This document shows, one piece after another, positions 1 to 8,574 of a stretch of 64,000 nucleotides of DNA (the stretch's first letter is position 1; each line of letters starts with the position of its first letter). The position numbers and the translations under genes were made by a program. The stretch is from an uncultured Eubacteriales bacterium (GTDB lineage Bacteria > Bacillota > Clostridia > Peptostreptococcales > Anaerovoracaceae): assembly GCA_902774265.1 (NCBI GenBank), contig CACYHR010000018.1, positions 1 to 64,000 of the forward strand. Direction: 5' to 3'. The notes below the pieces were generated by a model that saw only the letters and a list, made by a program, of their open reading frames with translations, had not been told where the DNA came from and ran no database searches.

Positions 1-110
1 CCACTGATGCTCTCAGGAGCTGAAGCTCCCGGTGTCTGTTGACGGCGTCGCTCGCTCCAATCAAGCGAGCTTGTTGGAGCTTTGCTCCTGGTTGAAAAGA
101 AAAAGTAATA
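1..110. repeat. Hairpin-rich intergenic repeat, partial at window edge
   Basis: The first 17 bases (CCACTGATGCTCTCAGG) are identical to 6479-6495. Three short hairpins follow: GGAGC/GCTCC at 16-29, GCTCGCT/AGCGAGC at 50-70 and GGAGC/GCTCC at 76-88. No coding potential is apparent. It probably is the right part of an element that begins outside the window. The strong hairpins would fit subterminal palindromes of an IS200/IS605-type element or a small non-autonomous derivative, but no transposase is present, so this is inference. Confidence 0.45.
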
Positions 111-202
111 AAAAAATAAGCGGATCAAATATCCGTATCAGAAGCAGGGTAATACAGGACAAGTGCCGCCGTATGCGGCATGTTAATCGGAGTTAAATTA
201 AT

Positions 203-1120
203 ATGAAGAAAAAGACCGTATACATAATCTCGGGACCGACAGCTGTCGGCAAGAGCGTTATCGCATACTATCTGGCCAAGCGTATCAAGGGCGAGATAGT
301 CAACTGCGACTCTATACAGCTGTACAGGCACATGGACATAGGAAGTGCAAAACCTTCCGACAATGAGATGAACAAGATAAAGCATCATCTCTATTCGATA
401 GTAGATCCGGATTACAATATGACAGTTGCAACTTATCAGAAGCTCGCGACAAGAGTCATTGATGATATTCTGGCGAGAGACAGGACACCTATCATCTGCG
501 GAGGAACGGGTCTCTATCTGAATTCTGTTTTGTATGACATGGATTTCGGCGGCCATCAGGCAGATCCTTCACGCAGGAAGGAACTCGAAGAGATGGCCGA
601 AAAAATGGGTAACGAGTATATGCATCAGTATCTGGAGGGACTGGATGCTGATTCTGCTTCACGCATACACCCGAATAATATACGCAAGGTAATTCGCGCG
701 ATAGAGGCTTACGAACTGGGAAACGGCATACGCGACCTGTCCGACTGCAGGATCAATCCGAATTACGATTTCAGATTCATAGCGCTGACTATGGACAGAG
801 AATGGCTTTATGAAAGGATAAACAAGAGAGTCATCAGGCTGATCAACGAAGGCCTCGTGGACGAGGTCAGATGGCTGCTGGAACAGGGCTATTCTCTGGA
901 GAATCCTTCGATGAAGGGCATCGGCTATAAAGAGGTAGTCGGCTACATCATGGGTGAATACAGTCTTGACGACGCCAAGGACCTCATCATGAAGAACACG
1001 AGACATTATGCCAAAAGGCAGCTCACATGGCTCAGGAGATACGGCGACGTCAACTGGATCGAAATCGAAAAGGGCGAGAGCGTCGGCAGGATCGTGGATA
1101 AGATCCTCCTTGTGAAATAG
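203..1120 (+). CDS. miaA: tRNA dimethylallyltransferase MiaA
   Basis: MiaA transfers a dimethylallyl group to N6 of A37 in tRNAs reading UNN codons, the first step of ms2i6A synthesis. The 305-residue protein has the expected family length. It shows the P-loop GPTAVGKS (about residues 11-18), the substrate-binding DSIQLYR motif, the conserved HHLYSIVDP segment and the C-terminal RHYAKRQLTWLRR tRNA-binding helix. GGAG at 189-192 supports the ATG at 203. The same strand continues with a tyrosine recombinase and a PLP lyase-like gene. In many Firmicutes miaA precedes hfq and the same lyase family; no hfq is seen here. Confidence 0.96.
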   Translation: MKKKTVYIISGPTAVGKSVIAYYLAKRIKGEIVNCDSIQLYRHMDIGSAKPSDNEMNKIKHHLYSIVDPDYNMTVATYQKLATRVIDDILARDRTPIICGGTGLYLNSVLYDMDFGGHQADPSRRKELEEMAEKMGNEYMHQYLEGLDADSASRIHPNNIRKVIRAIEAYELGNGIRDLSDCRINPNYDFRFIALTMDREWLYERINKRVIRLINEGLVDEVRWLLEQGYSLENPSMKGIGYKEVVGYIMGEYSLDDAKDLIMKNTRHYAKRQLTWLRRYGDVNWIEIEKGESVGRIVDKILLVK

Positions 1121-1163
1121 TACTGATGCTGATCGCATCAGCAGGTTCAGATCAGAATTTTTT

Positions 1164-2309
1164 ATGGCAAAAAAGACTATCAGCAAAACCGAATACCGAT
1201 CGCACAATAAGAGCGACAAGCCGGACAATATCGTTCAGAAGGAGAACGATATTTTTCTGCAGTGCGAAGAGATACAGCGAGAGCTGCCGTCATTCATGCG
1301 CTCTTATTTCTCATATCTCAAGGGCAATGTGCTGCCTATGACGAGACTGGCTTATCTGCACGATGTCAGATTCTTCCTGAATTATCTGATCAGCGAGACC
1401 GATCTCACGCAGGCGGAGGAGCCGAAAAAGATAAAAGCGGATGAACTGAACGAGGTCGAGGCACAGGATGTGAACCTCTTTCTCGATTTCTGCCGCAGAT
1501 ATGTGGTCGATAACGGCGAAACGCTTACTATATACGAGAACAGCAACCGCACGCTTGCGCGCAAGAAATCATCCATATCCGTTCTGTTCAAACAGCTTTA
1601 CCGTGACGGGATACTGGAAAAGAACATCACAGACGGTTTTGATCCAATCAAAGTCCAGAAACCGGGCGAGCGCGAGATCAAGGCGCTGCAGGACGACGAG
1701 GTGATGATCATGCTCGATGCCGTTTCGAGCGGCGCGGGTCTTACGGAACACGAGCGCTCATACTGGGAAAAGACAAAGCTGAGAGACAAGGCCATACTCG
1801 TTATTTTCGTTACTTACGGTCTGCGTCTCAGCGAGCTGCAGCAGCTGAACGTGTCGTCATTCAATTTCTCGAGAGGAGAATTCAAGATCTACCGAAAGAG
1901 AGGCAAGGAGTCGGTAATGCCGATAAACCGCTCTGTGGAAATTGTGCTGAATGATTACCTCACAATGGAGAGAAATACCGTCACAGCACAAAATGAGGCC
2001 GATGAGGACGCCCTCTTCCTGTCACTTCAGGGCAAAAGAATGACAGAGCGGGCGATACGCGAGCTCGTGAAGAAATACACTTCCATCGCTATGGGAACTT
2101 CACGCAGATCAGGCTACAGTCCGCACAAGCTCCGTGCGACGGCCGCGACATCTCTGATAAACCGCGGAAACTCCATTTATGACGTGCAGGCTCTGCTTGA
2201 CCATGAGCAGGTCACGACCACCCAGCTGTACGCGCAGCACAGGATGAACGCCAAGCGCGACCTTGTCAAAGGCATGGAATGGGAGCTCGAAAGGACAGAC
2301 GATAAATAA
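1164..2309 (+). CDS. Tyrosine recombinase, XerC/XerD type
   Basis: Site-specific recombinase of the phage-integrase/Xer family, 381 aa. The N-terminal SAM-like DNA-binding domain covers about residues 40-150. The catalytic set is complete: R221 (YGLRLSEL), a Lys in the KRGKE beta-hairpin near residue 248, H321-x-x-R324 (HKLR), H347 (LLDHEQ) and nucleophile Y356. The first ~35 residues are a polar extension. The RBS before ATG 1164 is weak. It sits between miaA and a housekeeping lyase gene, with no integrase-type att site or prophage genes, so a chromosome-dimer resolving Xer role is more likely than a mobile element. XerC versus XerD cannot be decided from sequence alone. Confidence 0.88.
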   Translation: MAKKTISKTEYRSHNKSDKPDNIVQKENDIFLQCEEIQRELPSFMRSYFSYLKGNVLPMTRLAYLHDVRFFLNYLISETDLTQAEEPKKIKADELNEVEAQDVNLFLDFCRRYVVDNGETLTIYENSNRTLARKKSSISVLFKQLYRDGILEKNITDGFDPIKVQKPGEREIKALQDDEVMIMLDAVSSGAGLTEHERSYWEKTKLRDKAILVIFVTYGLRLSELQQLNVSSFNFSRGEFKIYRKRGKESVMPINRSVEIVLNDYLTMERNTVTAQNEADEDALFLSLQGKRMTERAIRELVKKYTSIAMGTSRRSGYSPHKLRATAATSLINRGNSIYDVQALLDHEQVTTTQLYAQHRMNAKRDLVKGMEWELERTDDK

Positions 2310-2351
2310 CACAGAAGAATATACTGAAAAGAGAAAGGAAGTTGACTCTAA

Positions 2352-3647
2352 TTGTCTCAGAAATATAATAATTATCTTATAGAAAAATTCGGAATTGATG
2401 AAAAAGTACTGGATGCTGTAGGAAGGGCTGAGTCGCAGCTGGCGCAGCGTTTCGAAGAAATCGACGATGTATGCGCGATCTGCCAGATGAAAGTCCTCAA
2501 GGCTTTTCAGGACAATCACATCAATGCAACTCATTTCGACTGGAGCACCGGATACGGCTACGATGATCCGGGAAGGGCAGCCGTCGAAAAGGTCTATGCT
2601 TCGGTATTCGGAACCGAGGCGGCTCTTGTAAGGCCTAATATTGTTAACGGTACCCATGCGATCGCAACGACGCTCTTCGGCCTGCTGAAACCAGGCGACG
2701 AACTCCTCGAGGTTACCGGGGCGCCTTACGATACGCTCGAAACAGTAATCGGAAAATACAACAAAGAGTTTGAGGGGACCATAAAAGATTACGGTATACT
2801 TTACAATGAAGTGGCTCTCGGACCGGATATGGATGTAGATCTCGACGCCATACGCGCTGCAATCAACGACAAAACGCGCGTAGTCGCCATGCAGAGATCT
2901 ACCGGCTACGACTGGAGACCTGCTATTTCCCTTGAAAGCATCAAAGCCGTAACAGATTTGGTACACAGCATCGATCCGTCTCTTATAGTGATGCTTGACA
3001 ACTGCTACGGTGAATTTGTCGATACATATGAACCTACCGAATTCGATGTTGATGTCATGGCAGGTTCTCTTATCAAGAATCCGGGCGGCGGCATCGCTCT
3101 TTCCGGAGGATATATAGTCGGAAAAGAAAAGCTCATCGAAAAGATCTCATACCGCCTGACATGCCCGGGGATCGGAGCTGAATGCGGCCTGACATACGGC
3201 CAGAACAGACATGTGATGCAGGGACTTTTCCTTGCGCCTAAGGTAGTCAGCGCTGCTGTCAAAGGCGCTATGCTTGCCGGAGTTGTATACGATTCTCTCG
3301 GCTTCGAAGTCATGCCGCGCGCCATGGCTCCGAGAAGTGATATAATACAGGCCATTAAATTCCTTGAACCTGAGCGCACAGTCGCATTCTGCCAGGCCAT
3401 ACAGTCGGCATCGCCTGTAGATTCGTATGTTTCGCCTATGCCGTGGGACATGCCGGGGTATCAGGACCAGGTAGTCATGGCGGCCGGAGCTTTTGTACAG
3501 GGATCATCCATTGAGCTCAGTGCCGACGCACCGCTCAGAGAGCCTTACATCGCTTATTTTCAGGGCGGACTTACTTATGAACATTCAAGATACGGCATCA
3601 TCAAGAGTCTTGACAAACTGCATAAACAAGGCCTGATCGAGCTGTAG
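2352..3647 (+). CDS. Methionine gamma-lyase family PLP enzyme (aluminium resistance protein family, YnbB-like)
   Basis: A 431-aa fold-type I PLP protein of the family named aluminium resistance protein or YnbB, related to cystathionine/methionine gamma-lyases. The PLP Schiff-base lysine is probably K242 in GSLIKNPGGG. DNCYGEF (about residue 216) supplies the PLP-ring Asp. The start is TTG at 2352, chosen because AGGAAG lies about 10 nt upstream and no ATG fits. The family commonly follows miaA in Firmicutes, as here. Its true substrate is not established; the aluminium-resistance name is historical. Confidence 0.85.
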   Translation: MSQKYNNYLIEKFGIDEKVLDAVGRAESQLAQRFEEIDDVCAICQMKVLKAFQDNHINATHFDWSTGYGYDDPGRAAVEKVYASVFGTEAALVRPNIVNGTHAIATTLFGLLKPGDELLEVTGAPYDTLETVIGKYNKEFEGTIKDYGILYNEVALGPDMDVDLDAIRAAINDKTRVVAMQRSTGYDWRPAISLESIKAVTDLVHSIDPSLIVMLDNCYGEFVDTYEPTEFDVDVMAGSLIKNPGGGIALSGGYIVGKEKLIEKISYRLTCPGIGAECGLTYGQNRHVMQGLFLAPKVVSAAVKGAMLAGVVYDSLGFEVMPRAMAPRSDIIQAIKFLEPERTVAFCQAIQSASPVDSYVSPMPWDMPGYQDQVVMAAGAFVQGSSIELSADAPLREPYIAYFQGGLTYEHSRYGIIKSLDKLHKQGLIEL

Positions 3648-3733
3648 ACGGGATGCGGCACGGGTCTATGTGCAGGGTGACTGTTTGCTGCTCCTGACTC
3701 CGCCCGTGGAAAAAATGTAACAGGATATTTTAT

Positions 3734-4453
3734 ATGAAGCCGGATAACAGAACGGAAAAATCAAAACGCATATTCGCAATACTCAAGCTGCTCATGCTCG
3801 TATGCATAATAATATGTGTACCAGCAATACTGTATGCAAACTACAGAGACACACTTTTCAGCGCGGTATGGCTCAAGAGTCTCCCGACCCATCTGAGTCA
3901 TTATAAGGGAATCGCTTTTATCATACTGATCGCACTTCAGGTGCTGCAGGTCCTTATCTGCATCATACCGGGACAGCCTATACAGTTCGCGGCAAGCTAT
4001 ATGTACGGCGTGATAATAGGATATCTCATATCTATCGCAGGTGCATTCATCGGCGCTACGATTTCGTTTTATGTAGCGCGCATTCTCGGCAGAAACGCCA
4101 TGCATGTACTGTTCGGCGAGGAAAAGATCGAAAATTACAGGCGCAAACTGAACTCGGGAAAGGGCCTCATGGCCGTGCTGCTTATCTATCTTATACCCGG
4201 AGTGCCGAAGGACCTCGTCGCGTACGCTGCCGGAGTATCCGAAATGCGTTACAGATCCTACATACTGATCTCGACGATAGGAAGATCGCCGGGCATGATA
4301 GGAAGCCTGCTTCTGGGGTATTTTTTCAGCAAAGGCAATTATGCGGCGATCGCAGTCCTGGCTGTGATCACTGTCGTCATACTCGTAGTATGCCTGATAA
4401 AACGCAGGGAACTGACAGCGATACTTGACCGCTTCGAAGAGAACAACGAATAG
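3734..4453 (+). CDS. VTT-domain (TVP38/TMEM64, DedA superfamily) membrane protein
   Basis: A 239-aa integral membrane protein. Hydrophobic segments lie near residues 15-35, 60-80, 88-115, 145-165 and 190-220. The VTT core is visible as GAFIGATISFYVARILGR, the glycine-rich re-entrant segment ending in the conserved R-x-x-GR. Members of this superfamily have been linked to lipid scrambling and to undecaprenyl-phosphate or membrane homeostasis; the substrate here is unknown. It is 87 bp after the lyase gene on the same strand, with an AGGA-type RBS. Confidence 0.82.
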   Translation: MKPDNRTEKSKRIFAILKLLMLVCIIICVPAILYANYRDTLFSAVWLKSLPTHLSHYKGIAFIILIALQVLQVLICIIPGQPIQFAASYMYGVIIGYLISIAGAFIGATISFYVARILGRNAMHVLFGEEKIENYRRKLNSGKGLMAVLLIYLIPGVPKDLVAYAAGVSEMRYRSYILISTIGRSPGMIGSLLLGYFFSKGNYAAIAVLAVITVVILVVCLIKRRELTAILDRFEENNE

Positions 4454-4580
4454 TATTTCGAGCTTGGATCCATAACGCACCAGACGCGTGCTAAATTGTA
4501 ATGTGCGTTGAATTCGTAAATAAGGCAGGGTGCTGTCGATGCGGTCAGACGTCTGTAATAATATATTGGGGGAGACTTTT

Positions 4581-5072
4581 ATGGCAAAGAAACAGAAAAT
4601 CGAGAAGACAAATGCTATGAGACAGCTCGATTCCGCCGGCATAGAATACGAGATGGCGGAATACGAATGCGACGAAAACGATCTGTCCGGAGTACACGCA
4701 GCAGCCGAACTGGGCGTATCCGAGGACGAAGTATTCAAGACTCTCGTAACGAGAGGCGACAACAATTTATTATCGGTGTTTGTTATCCCGTCGGGGGCTA
4801 ATCTCGATCTCAAAAAAGCGGCTGCCGTATCCGGCAACAAAAAAGTCGAGATGATACATGTCAAGGAGATGTTCGATCTGACAGGATATATTCGCGGAGG
4901 ATGTTCGCCGATCGGAATGAAGAAAAGCTATCCGACATATATTGATGAAACAGCCGTACTCTTCGACAGGATTTATTTTTCGGCCGGAAAAAGGGGAGTG
5001 CAGATCATCCTGAATCCGGAAGTCCTCTCGGAATTCATAGGCGCGCCGTTCGCCGACCTCACAAAGGAATAA
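4581..5072 (+). CDS. YbaK/EbsC-family aminoacyl-tRNA deacylase
   Basis: Trans-editing enzyme of the YbaK/ProX fold, expected to hydrolyse mischarged Cys-tRNA(Pro) or a related mis-acylated tRNA. The protein is 163 aa from ATG 4581, selected because GGGGGAG lies about 6 nt upstream; an in-frame upstream ATG at 4530 has no comparable RBS. Diagnostic segments are VFKTLVTRG with the catalytic-region Lys, FVIPSGANLDLKKAA, and the glycine-rich IRGGCSPIGMKK loop of the active site. A strong terminator follows at 5101-5130. Confidence 0.9.
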   Translation: MAKKQKIEKTNAMRQLDSAGIEYEMAEYECDENDLSGVHAAAELGVSEDEVFKTLVTRGDNNLLSVFVIPSGANLDLKKAAAVSGNKKVEMIHVKEMFDLTGYIRGGCSPIGMKKSYPTYIDETAVLFDRIYFSAGKRGVQIILNPEVLSEFIGAPFADLTKE

Positions 5073-5100
5073 ACACGGATCCGATACACCGAACGCAGCA

Positions 5101-5130
5101 GACAGTCAGAGCATGGCTGTCATTTTTTTT
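5101..5130 (+). terminator. Rho-independent terminator after the YbaK gene
   Basis: GACAGTCA pairs with TGGCTGTC (8 bp including one T-G wobble) around the loop GAGCA, followed by A and eight T. It insulates the SOS promoter immediately downstream. Confidence 0.85.
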
Positions 5131-5178
5131 GCTGCAAATTCAGGCAAACAAATTTTCAGAAATTTTGTTCGAAAAGTA

Positions 5179-5226
5179 TTGACATTGTGCGAACAGGTGT
5201 TTATAATCCATATAGAACAAAAGTTC
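5179..5226 (+). promoter_or_regulatory. SOS-regulated sigma-A promoter with two LexA boxes
   Basis: TTGACA (5179-5184) and TATAAT (5202-5207) are separated by exactly 17 bp. The spacer holds CGAACAGGTGTTTA (5190-5203), 13 of 14 positions of the Gram-positive SOS box CGAACRNRYGTTYG. A second box, GAACAAAAGTTC with perfect half sites (5215-5226), covers the start region. LexA binding at either site would block RNA polymerase. The recA promoter at 30519-30566 has an equivalent box. Confidence 0.88.
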
Positions 5227-5274
5227 AGAACAGATTTTCGAGCAGAGAGCGGACAAGAAGGGACGGTGCAGATC

Positions 5275-5589
5275 ATGACAAACAGAAAACATCATTACAG
5301 AATAGTGAATCCGGTCAGATTTTTCATTTTCGTTCTTATTACTGTCATGGTACTGGTCTTTGCCGCATACAGCATTCTTAATATAGGCCAGGCCGAGGCT
5401 GAGGCTGTCAATACATATGCACAGGTTTCGGTCAGTGAGAATGAGAGTCTCTGGAGCATCGCTGAGAGATACAACAACGATGTGAATATTGATACGCGCG
5501 AGATAATTCATGAGATCTGTGAGATCAACGATATCAGCGCGGCTGACGTTCAGGCGGGAGATACTATATTCGTGCCTGTATATCAATAG
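5275..5589 (+). CDS. YneA-like SOS cell-division inhibitor (TM + LysM)
   Basis: A 104-aa protein from ATG 5275: a short basic N-terminus, one transmembrane segment (about residues 15-35), then an extracytoplasmic LysM domain (about residues 50-102, with ESLWSIAERYN and ending VQAGDTIFVPVYQ). This size and architecture match Bacillus YneA, the LexA-controlled division suppressor. The preceding promoter with two SOS boxes makes the assignment much stronger than the LysM domain alone. In Bacillus yneA is divergent from lexA; here no lexA is adjacent and the upstream neighbour is a deacylase gene. An in-frame upstream start at 5113 lies before the promoter and is rejected. Confidence 0.85.
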   Translation: MTNRKHHYRIVNPVRFFIFVLITVMVLVFAAYSILNIGQAEAEAVNTYAQVSVSENESLWSIAERYNNDVNIDTREIIHEICEINDISAADVQAGDTIFVPVYQ

Positions 5590-5649
5590 GCTAGCATCAT
5601 ACTAACCCTCCGCAGGTATGTGTGTTCTAGATAGTGTGTTTTATTTGAG

Positions 5650-5705
5650 ATCCGAACATCCAACAGCCATTGCATCCCGGCACAGATGTTCGGATTTTCA
5701 TTTTT
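5650..5705 (+). terminator. Terminator after the yneA-like gene
   Basis: ATCCGAACATC (5650-5660) pairs perfectly with GATGTTCGGAT (5685-5695) across a 24-nt loop, then TTTCATTTTT. The arms resemble separated SOS half sites, but the spacing is far too wide for LexA. Confidence 0.7.
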
Positions 5706-5786
5706 GATAAATTGGCTGCTTAACGAAAACTTACGTGTCCTTTGACAAAATTACGCAAAAATTAAACAATTCTTTTGATAGTCCGA

Positions 5787-5815
5787 TTGCTTAAGAGGCT
5801 TACTGATGGTACAAT
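5787..5815 (+). promoter_or_regulatory. Probable sigma-A promoter
   Basis: TTGCTT (5787-5792), a 17-bp spacer and TACAAT (5810-5815) lie 70 bp upstream of the membrane-protein gene starting at 5888. A second TTGACA near 5743 lacks a good -10. Confidence 0.6.
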
Positions 5816-5887
5816 ACAGTCTGGAGTTTAAAAGAATGATAAATTAACAGATTAAAAACAAAAAAATATAGAAAAGGATAGGAGAAT

Positions 5888-6310
5888 ATGAGCAAAAAAG
5901 GAAGCGGCAGATATCAGGCCAATTATAACTACAACAGACAGTCACAGGGTTATCAGAAGAACCTTTACAGACAGAAACTGAACGCGGAGAACATCAAGGC
6001 TCCGAAGACACTTGATGAGAAGAAGCTGAGATACGGACTTATAGCAGGCGGTATTGTATGGCTTCTCGTATCAATATTCATTATTTACAAATTAAAATGG
6101 ATCGGACTGCTTATAGCTGTCCTCATCGGTGCTGCCGTATTCGGCGGTGTCTGGCTCTTCCTCAGGAACAAGCAGGCGGAGATGATCAGATATTACAAGA
6201 AACTCGGAATGACAGAGGAAATGTATATAGGTGAGCTCAAGAGGCGCAACACACCTCCGAAGCAGATCGATGCATTCCGCAGAGCATGGCGCAAGACCGA
6301 GGTCAAATAG
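5888..6310 (+). CDS. Small two-TM membrane protein of unknown function
   Basis: A 140-aa protein, not recognised. The first ~45 residues are polar and rich in Tyr, Gln, Asn and Lys. Two adjacent hydrophobic segments follow (about residues 50-67 and 70-92) joined by a very short turn, then a basic C-terminal tail. Both ends are therefore predicted to be cytoplasmic. AGGAG just before ATG 5888 supports the start. It is transcribed alone: its own promoter lies at 5787-5815 and a strong terminator follows at 6351-6381. Confidence 0.8.
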   Translation: MSKKGSGRYQANYNYNRQSQGYQKNLYRQKLNAENIKAPKTLDEKKLRYGLIAGGIVWLLVSIFIIYKLKWIGLLIAVLIGAAVFGGVWLFLRNKQAEMIRYYKKLGMTEEMYIGELKRRNTPPKQIDAFRRAWRKTEVK

Positions 6311-6350
6311 CTGCACGGCATATTCCGATACATGGCTGATGCAAGTCTCC

Positions 6351-6381
6351 GGCCGCTGATGAACAATCAGCGGCCTTTTTT
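6351..6381 (+). terminator. Strong rho-independent terminator
   Basis: GGCCGCTGAT (6351-6360) pairs with ATCAGCGGCC (6366-6375) around the loop GAACA, followed by a T run to 6381. Confidence 0.93.
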
Positions 6382-6417
6382 CACGGTACGAATATGATAA
6401 ATATAACAGACACCGGA

Positions 6418-6500
6418 TGTCCCCCGCCTCTTAGGCGGCGGGTTCCATTTTCGACCATCAGTGGTGGGTAACAATCCCCCACTGATGCTCTCAGGGTTTT
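6418..6500. repeat. Palindromic intergenic element related to the window start
   Basis: Two hairpins: CCGCC/GGCGG (6424-6438) and CATCAGTGG/CCACTGATG (6456-6464 with 6479-6487), followed by CTCTCAGG and six T. The 17 nt at 6479-6495 are identical to bases 1-17 of the window. It could be a remnant of a hairpin-ended mobile element. It could also act as a second terminator. Confidence 0.55.
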
Positions 6501-6619
6501 TTAGGATAAAAGATATATTATAAGTATAACAGACTTAATTGAAAAATGAACATTCCTGAAATAATCCGATCCGGCCGACTGTGAAGATACGGGCATAAAG
6601 CAAACAAAAAGAAGCGATA

Positions 6620-8461
6620 ATGGAACAGAAATTTAATGATTACTTTGGAAATACTGATAAACTGCGCAACAGACGTACAGCAGTCTCCCTGCTGATCATG
6701 TCTGTTGTGGCGTTTGTTATTATTGCTCTTTTTCAGATCATGTACAACAGTACAAAGCAGAATATTCTCAATGTATGGGAAAACAATGTTATTCAGCTTT
6801 CCCGCAGTGCAGAGTATTATCTGGCAAGGCCGGCGGATGTGATTGAATTCACTGCAGCCCAGGTAGAAGGTATGATGGAGCGCGGCGCATCAAACAGAGA
6901 GATAAATGACTATCTGATAGGTGAGATGGATCACTATGCGACCCTCGTCGAAAACAATTATACGGGAGTATACGGATATATAAACGGAGAATACCTTGAT
7001 GCATCCGGATGGGTGCCGGGCAATGGTTATAAACCTTCGCAAAGGCCGTGGTATTTAGCAGCAAGGAAAAACAAAGGCAAAGTCACCCTTGTCACTCCGT
7101 TTCTTAACATGCAGACGAACAAACTTATGATGTCCATAAGCAAGCTTCTTAATGACGGCAAAAGCGTGGTATCGATAGATATCTATATGGAAGGTCTGCA
7201 GAGTATGATCGACAATATCGCAAGTGAAGAGGGCATCAAACAGGTGTTCATTGCAGATAAAAAAGGATCTATTATAGCCCATTCCGATCAGTCTGAAATC
7301 GGCCGTAATTTTGTGAATGACGGCGGTTATCATAGTGCGATAATCGAAACAGCTTTTAAAGCTGCGGACAGCGGTAAGTATTCAGCCACCGGGCCGATAC
7401 AGGATGAAGTGATTTATGCTGACCGGATAAACGATGACTGGTGCGCTGTTATTGTGCTTGATGAAGCTCAGATGCTGCATTCATTAGGATATGTAAATAT
7501 CATTCTTGTGGTATTCCTTGTTATCGCTATATTTACATGGTATCTGATTTCAAAAAGCATAAATGACAAATACAACGAAGCCGAACGCCTTTCCAAGGAA
7601 ATAAATGCTGTAGCGGATATATATGAGGCTATGATACTCGTAGATCTGAAAACAGACTGTATGACTATCCTCAGGAATACTGATAAGCTGCAAAAGCACA
7701 TCGGAGAAGATCTCAATGGCTACAGCAGGAGAATAATTGATCTGTGCGGGAAGATCGCCTCAGAGTCTTCGCGTGATATGCTGAAACAGTTTATGGATCC
7801 CGGCACATATGAGGAAAGAATACAGAATTCACGTTCTATATCACACGATTTCATTGATTGCAACGGACGCTGGACACGTTTCCAGATCATAGTAGTAGAC
7901 AGAAACGATGACGGTAGGCTCAGACATATAATCTGGGCAATAGAATCCGTAGATGAAGAATACAGACAGCAGGAACATCTGCGCAAACTTGCCGATACAG
8001 ACGCACTCAGCGGTCTGAATAACAGACGCAGCGGCGAAACGGGTGTTCGCGAAATGATAGAGAAAGGAACAAGCGGACTGTTCCTTCTTATAGATATTGA
8101 CGATTTCAAGATGTTCAACGATACGTTCGGACATGATATCGGCGATCTCGTCATAATCAGTGTAGCTGACTGCATCAGAAAAGCATTCAGAGAAAGCGAT
8201 ATTGTATTCAGACTCGGAGGCGATGAATTCGCAGCATATGCGGTTGGCGTCAATAATACAGTTAGCGAAAACATAATCACAAGCCGAATCCGTAATGAAG
8301 TGGATAATTTAGAACTTAAGGAACTTGGAGACACGAAGATAACAATAAGTATAGGAACAGCATTTAATCCGCCGGCATCCGGAAAAACATTTGAAGAAAT
8401 ATATCAGGAAGCCGACCAGAAAATGTACGATGAAAAAAGAACAAAGCATGTAGGAAGATAA
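6620..8461 (+). CDS. Membrane diguanylate cyclase with dCache-like sensor and GGDEF domain
   Basis: A 613-aa protein predicted to make c-di-GMP from two GTP. TM1 is near residues 21-43. An extracytoplasmic dCache-like sensor covers about 45-290 and contains the RPWYLAA signature. TM2 is near 291-311. A PAS-like segment (about 330-460) precedes a C-terminal GGDEF domain. The catalytic GGDEF is intact (about residues 533-537, FRLGGDEF), and an inhibitory I-site RESD lies exactly five residues upstream, suggesting product feedback. The ligand is unknown. It is a single-gene unit; an EAL protein at 62.3 kb could oppose it. Confidence 0.9.
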   Translation: MEQKFNDYFGNTDKLRNRRTAVSLLIMSVVAFVIIALFQIMYNSTKQNILNVWENNVIQLSRSAEYYLARPADVIEFTAAQVEGMMERGASNREINDYLIGEMDHYATLVENNYTGVYGYINGEYLDASGWVPGNGYKPSQRPWYLAARKNKGKVTLVTPFLNMQTNKLMMSISKLLNDGKSVVSIDIYMEGLQSMIDNIASEEGIKQVFIADKKGSIIAHSDQSEIGRNFVNDGGYHSAIIETAFKAADSGKYSATGPIQDEVIYADRINDDWCAVIVLDEAQMLHSLGYVNIILVVFLVIAIFTWYLISKSINDKYNEAERLSKEINAVADIYEAMILVDLKTDCMTILRNTDKLQKHIGEDLNGYSRRIIDLCGKIASESSRDMLKQFMDPGTYEERIQNSRSISHDFIDCNGRWTRFQIIVVDRNDDGRLRHIIWAIESVDEEYRQQEHLRKLADTDALSGLNNRRSGETGVREMIEKGTSGLFLLIDIDDFKMFNDTFGHDIGDLVIISVADCIRKAFRESDIVFRLGGDEFAAYAVGVNNTVSENIITSRIRNEVDNLELKELGDTKITISIGTAFNPPASGKTFEEIYQEADQKMYDEKRTKHVGR

Positions 8462-8531
8462 CAACATATCAACAACTGGATACCGATGAGATAATCACTT
8501 TAGTACAGTGTGAAAAGCCTGAAAAGAGTCT

Positions 8532-8567
8532 CAACTATTCCGAAAATTATGATTTTAGGAATAGTTG
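8532..8567. terminator. Inverted repeat between convergent genes, possible bidirectional terminator
   Basis: CAACTATTCC pairs perfectly with GGAATAGTTG, with AAAAT/ATTTT continuing the stem towards a TATG loop. It separates the + strand cyclase from the - strand ATPase. There is no clear U tract on either side, so the terminator role is uncertain. Confidence 0.5.
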
Positions 8568-8574
8568 GGGATCT

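Noticed and set aside
1123-1163. CTGATG/CATCAG hairpin and T run between miaA and the recombinase gene as a terminator
   Set aside because: The T run is about 16 nt from the stem and runs straight into the ATG of the next gene, so termination is unlikely.
1164-2309. Integrase of a prophage or integrative element
   Set aside because: Neighbours are housekeeping genes, there are no phage or conjugation genes, and no duplicated att site was seen; a Xer-type role fits better.
5650-5695. CCGAACATC and GATGTTCGG as another LexA site
   Set aside because: The half sites are 24 nt apart and form a terminator stem instead of a 14-bp operator.
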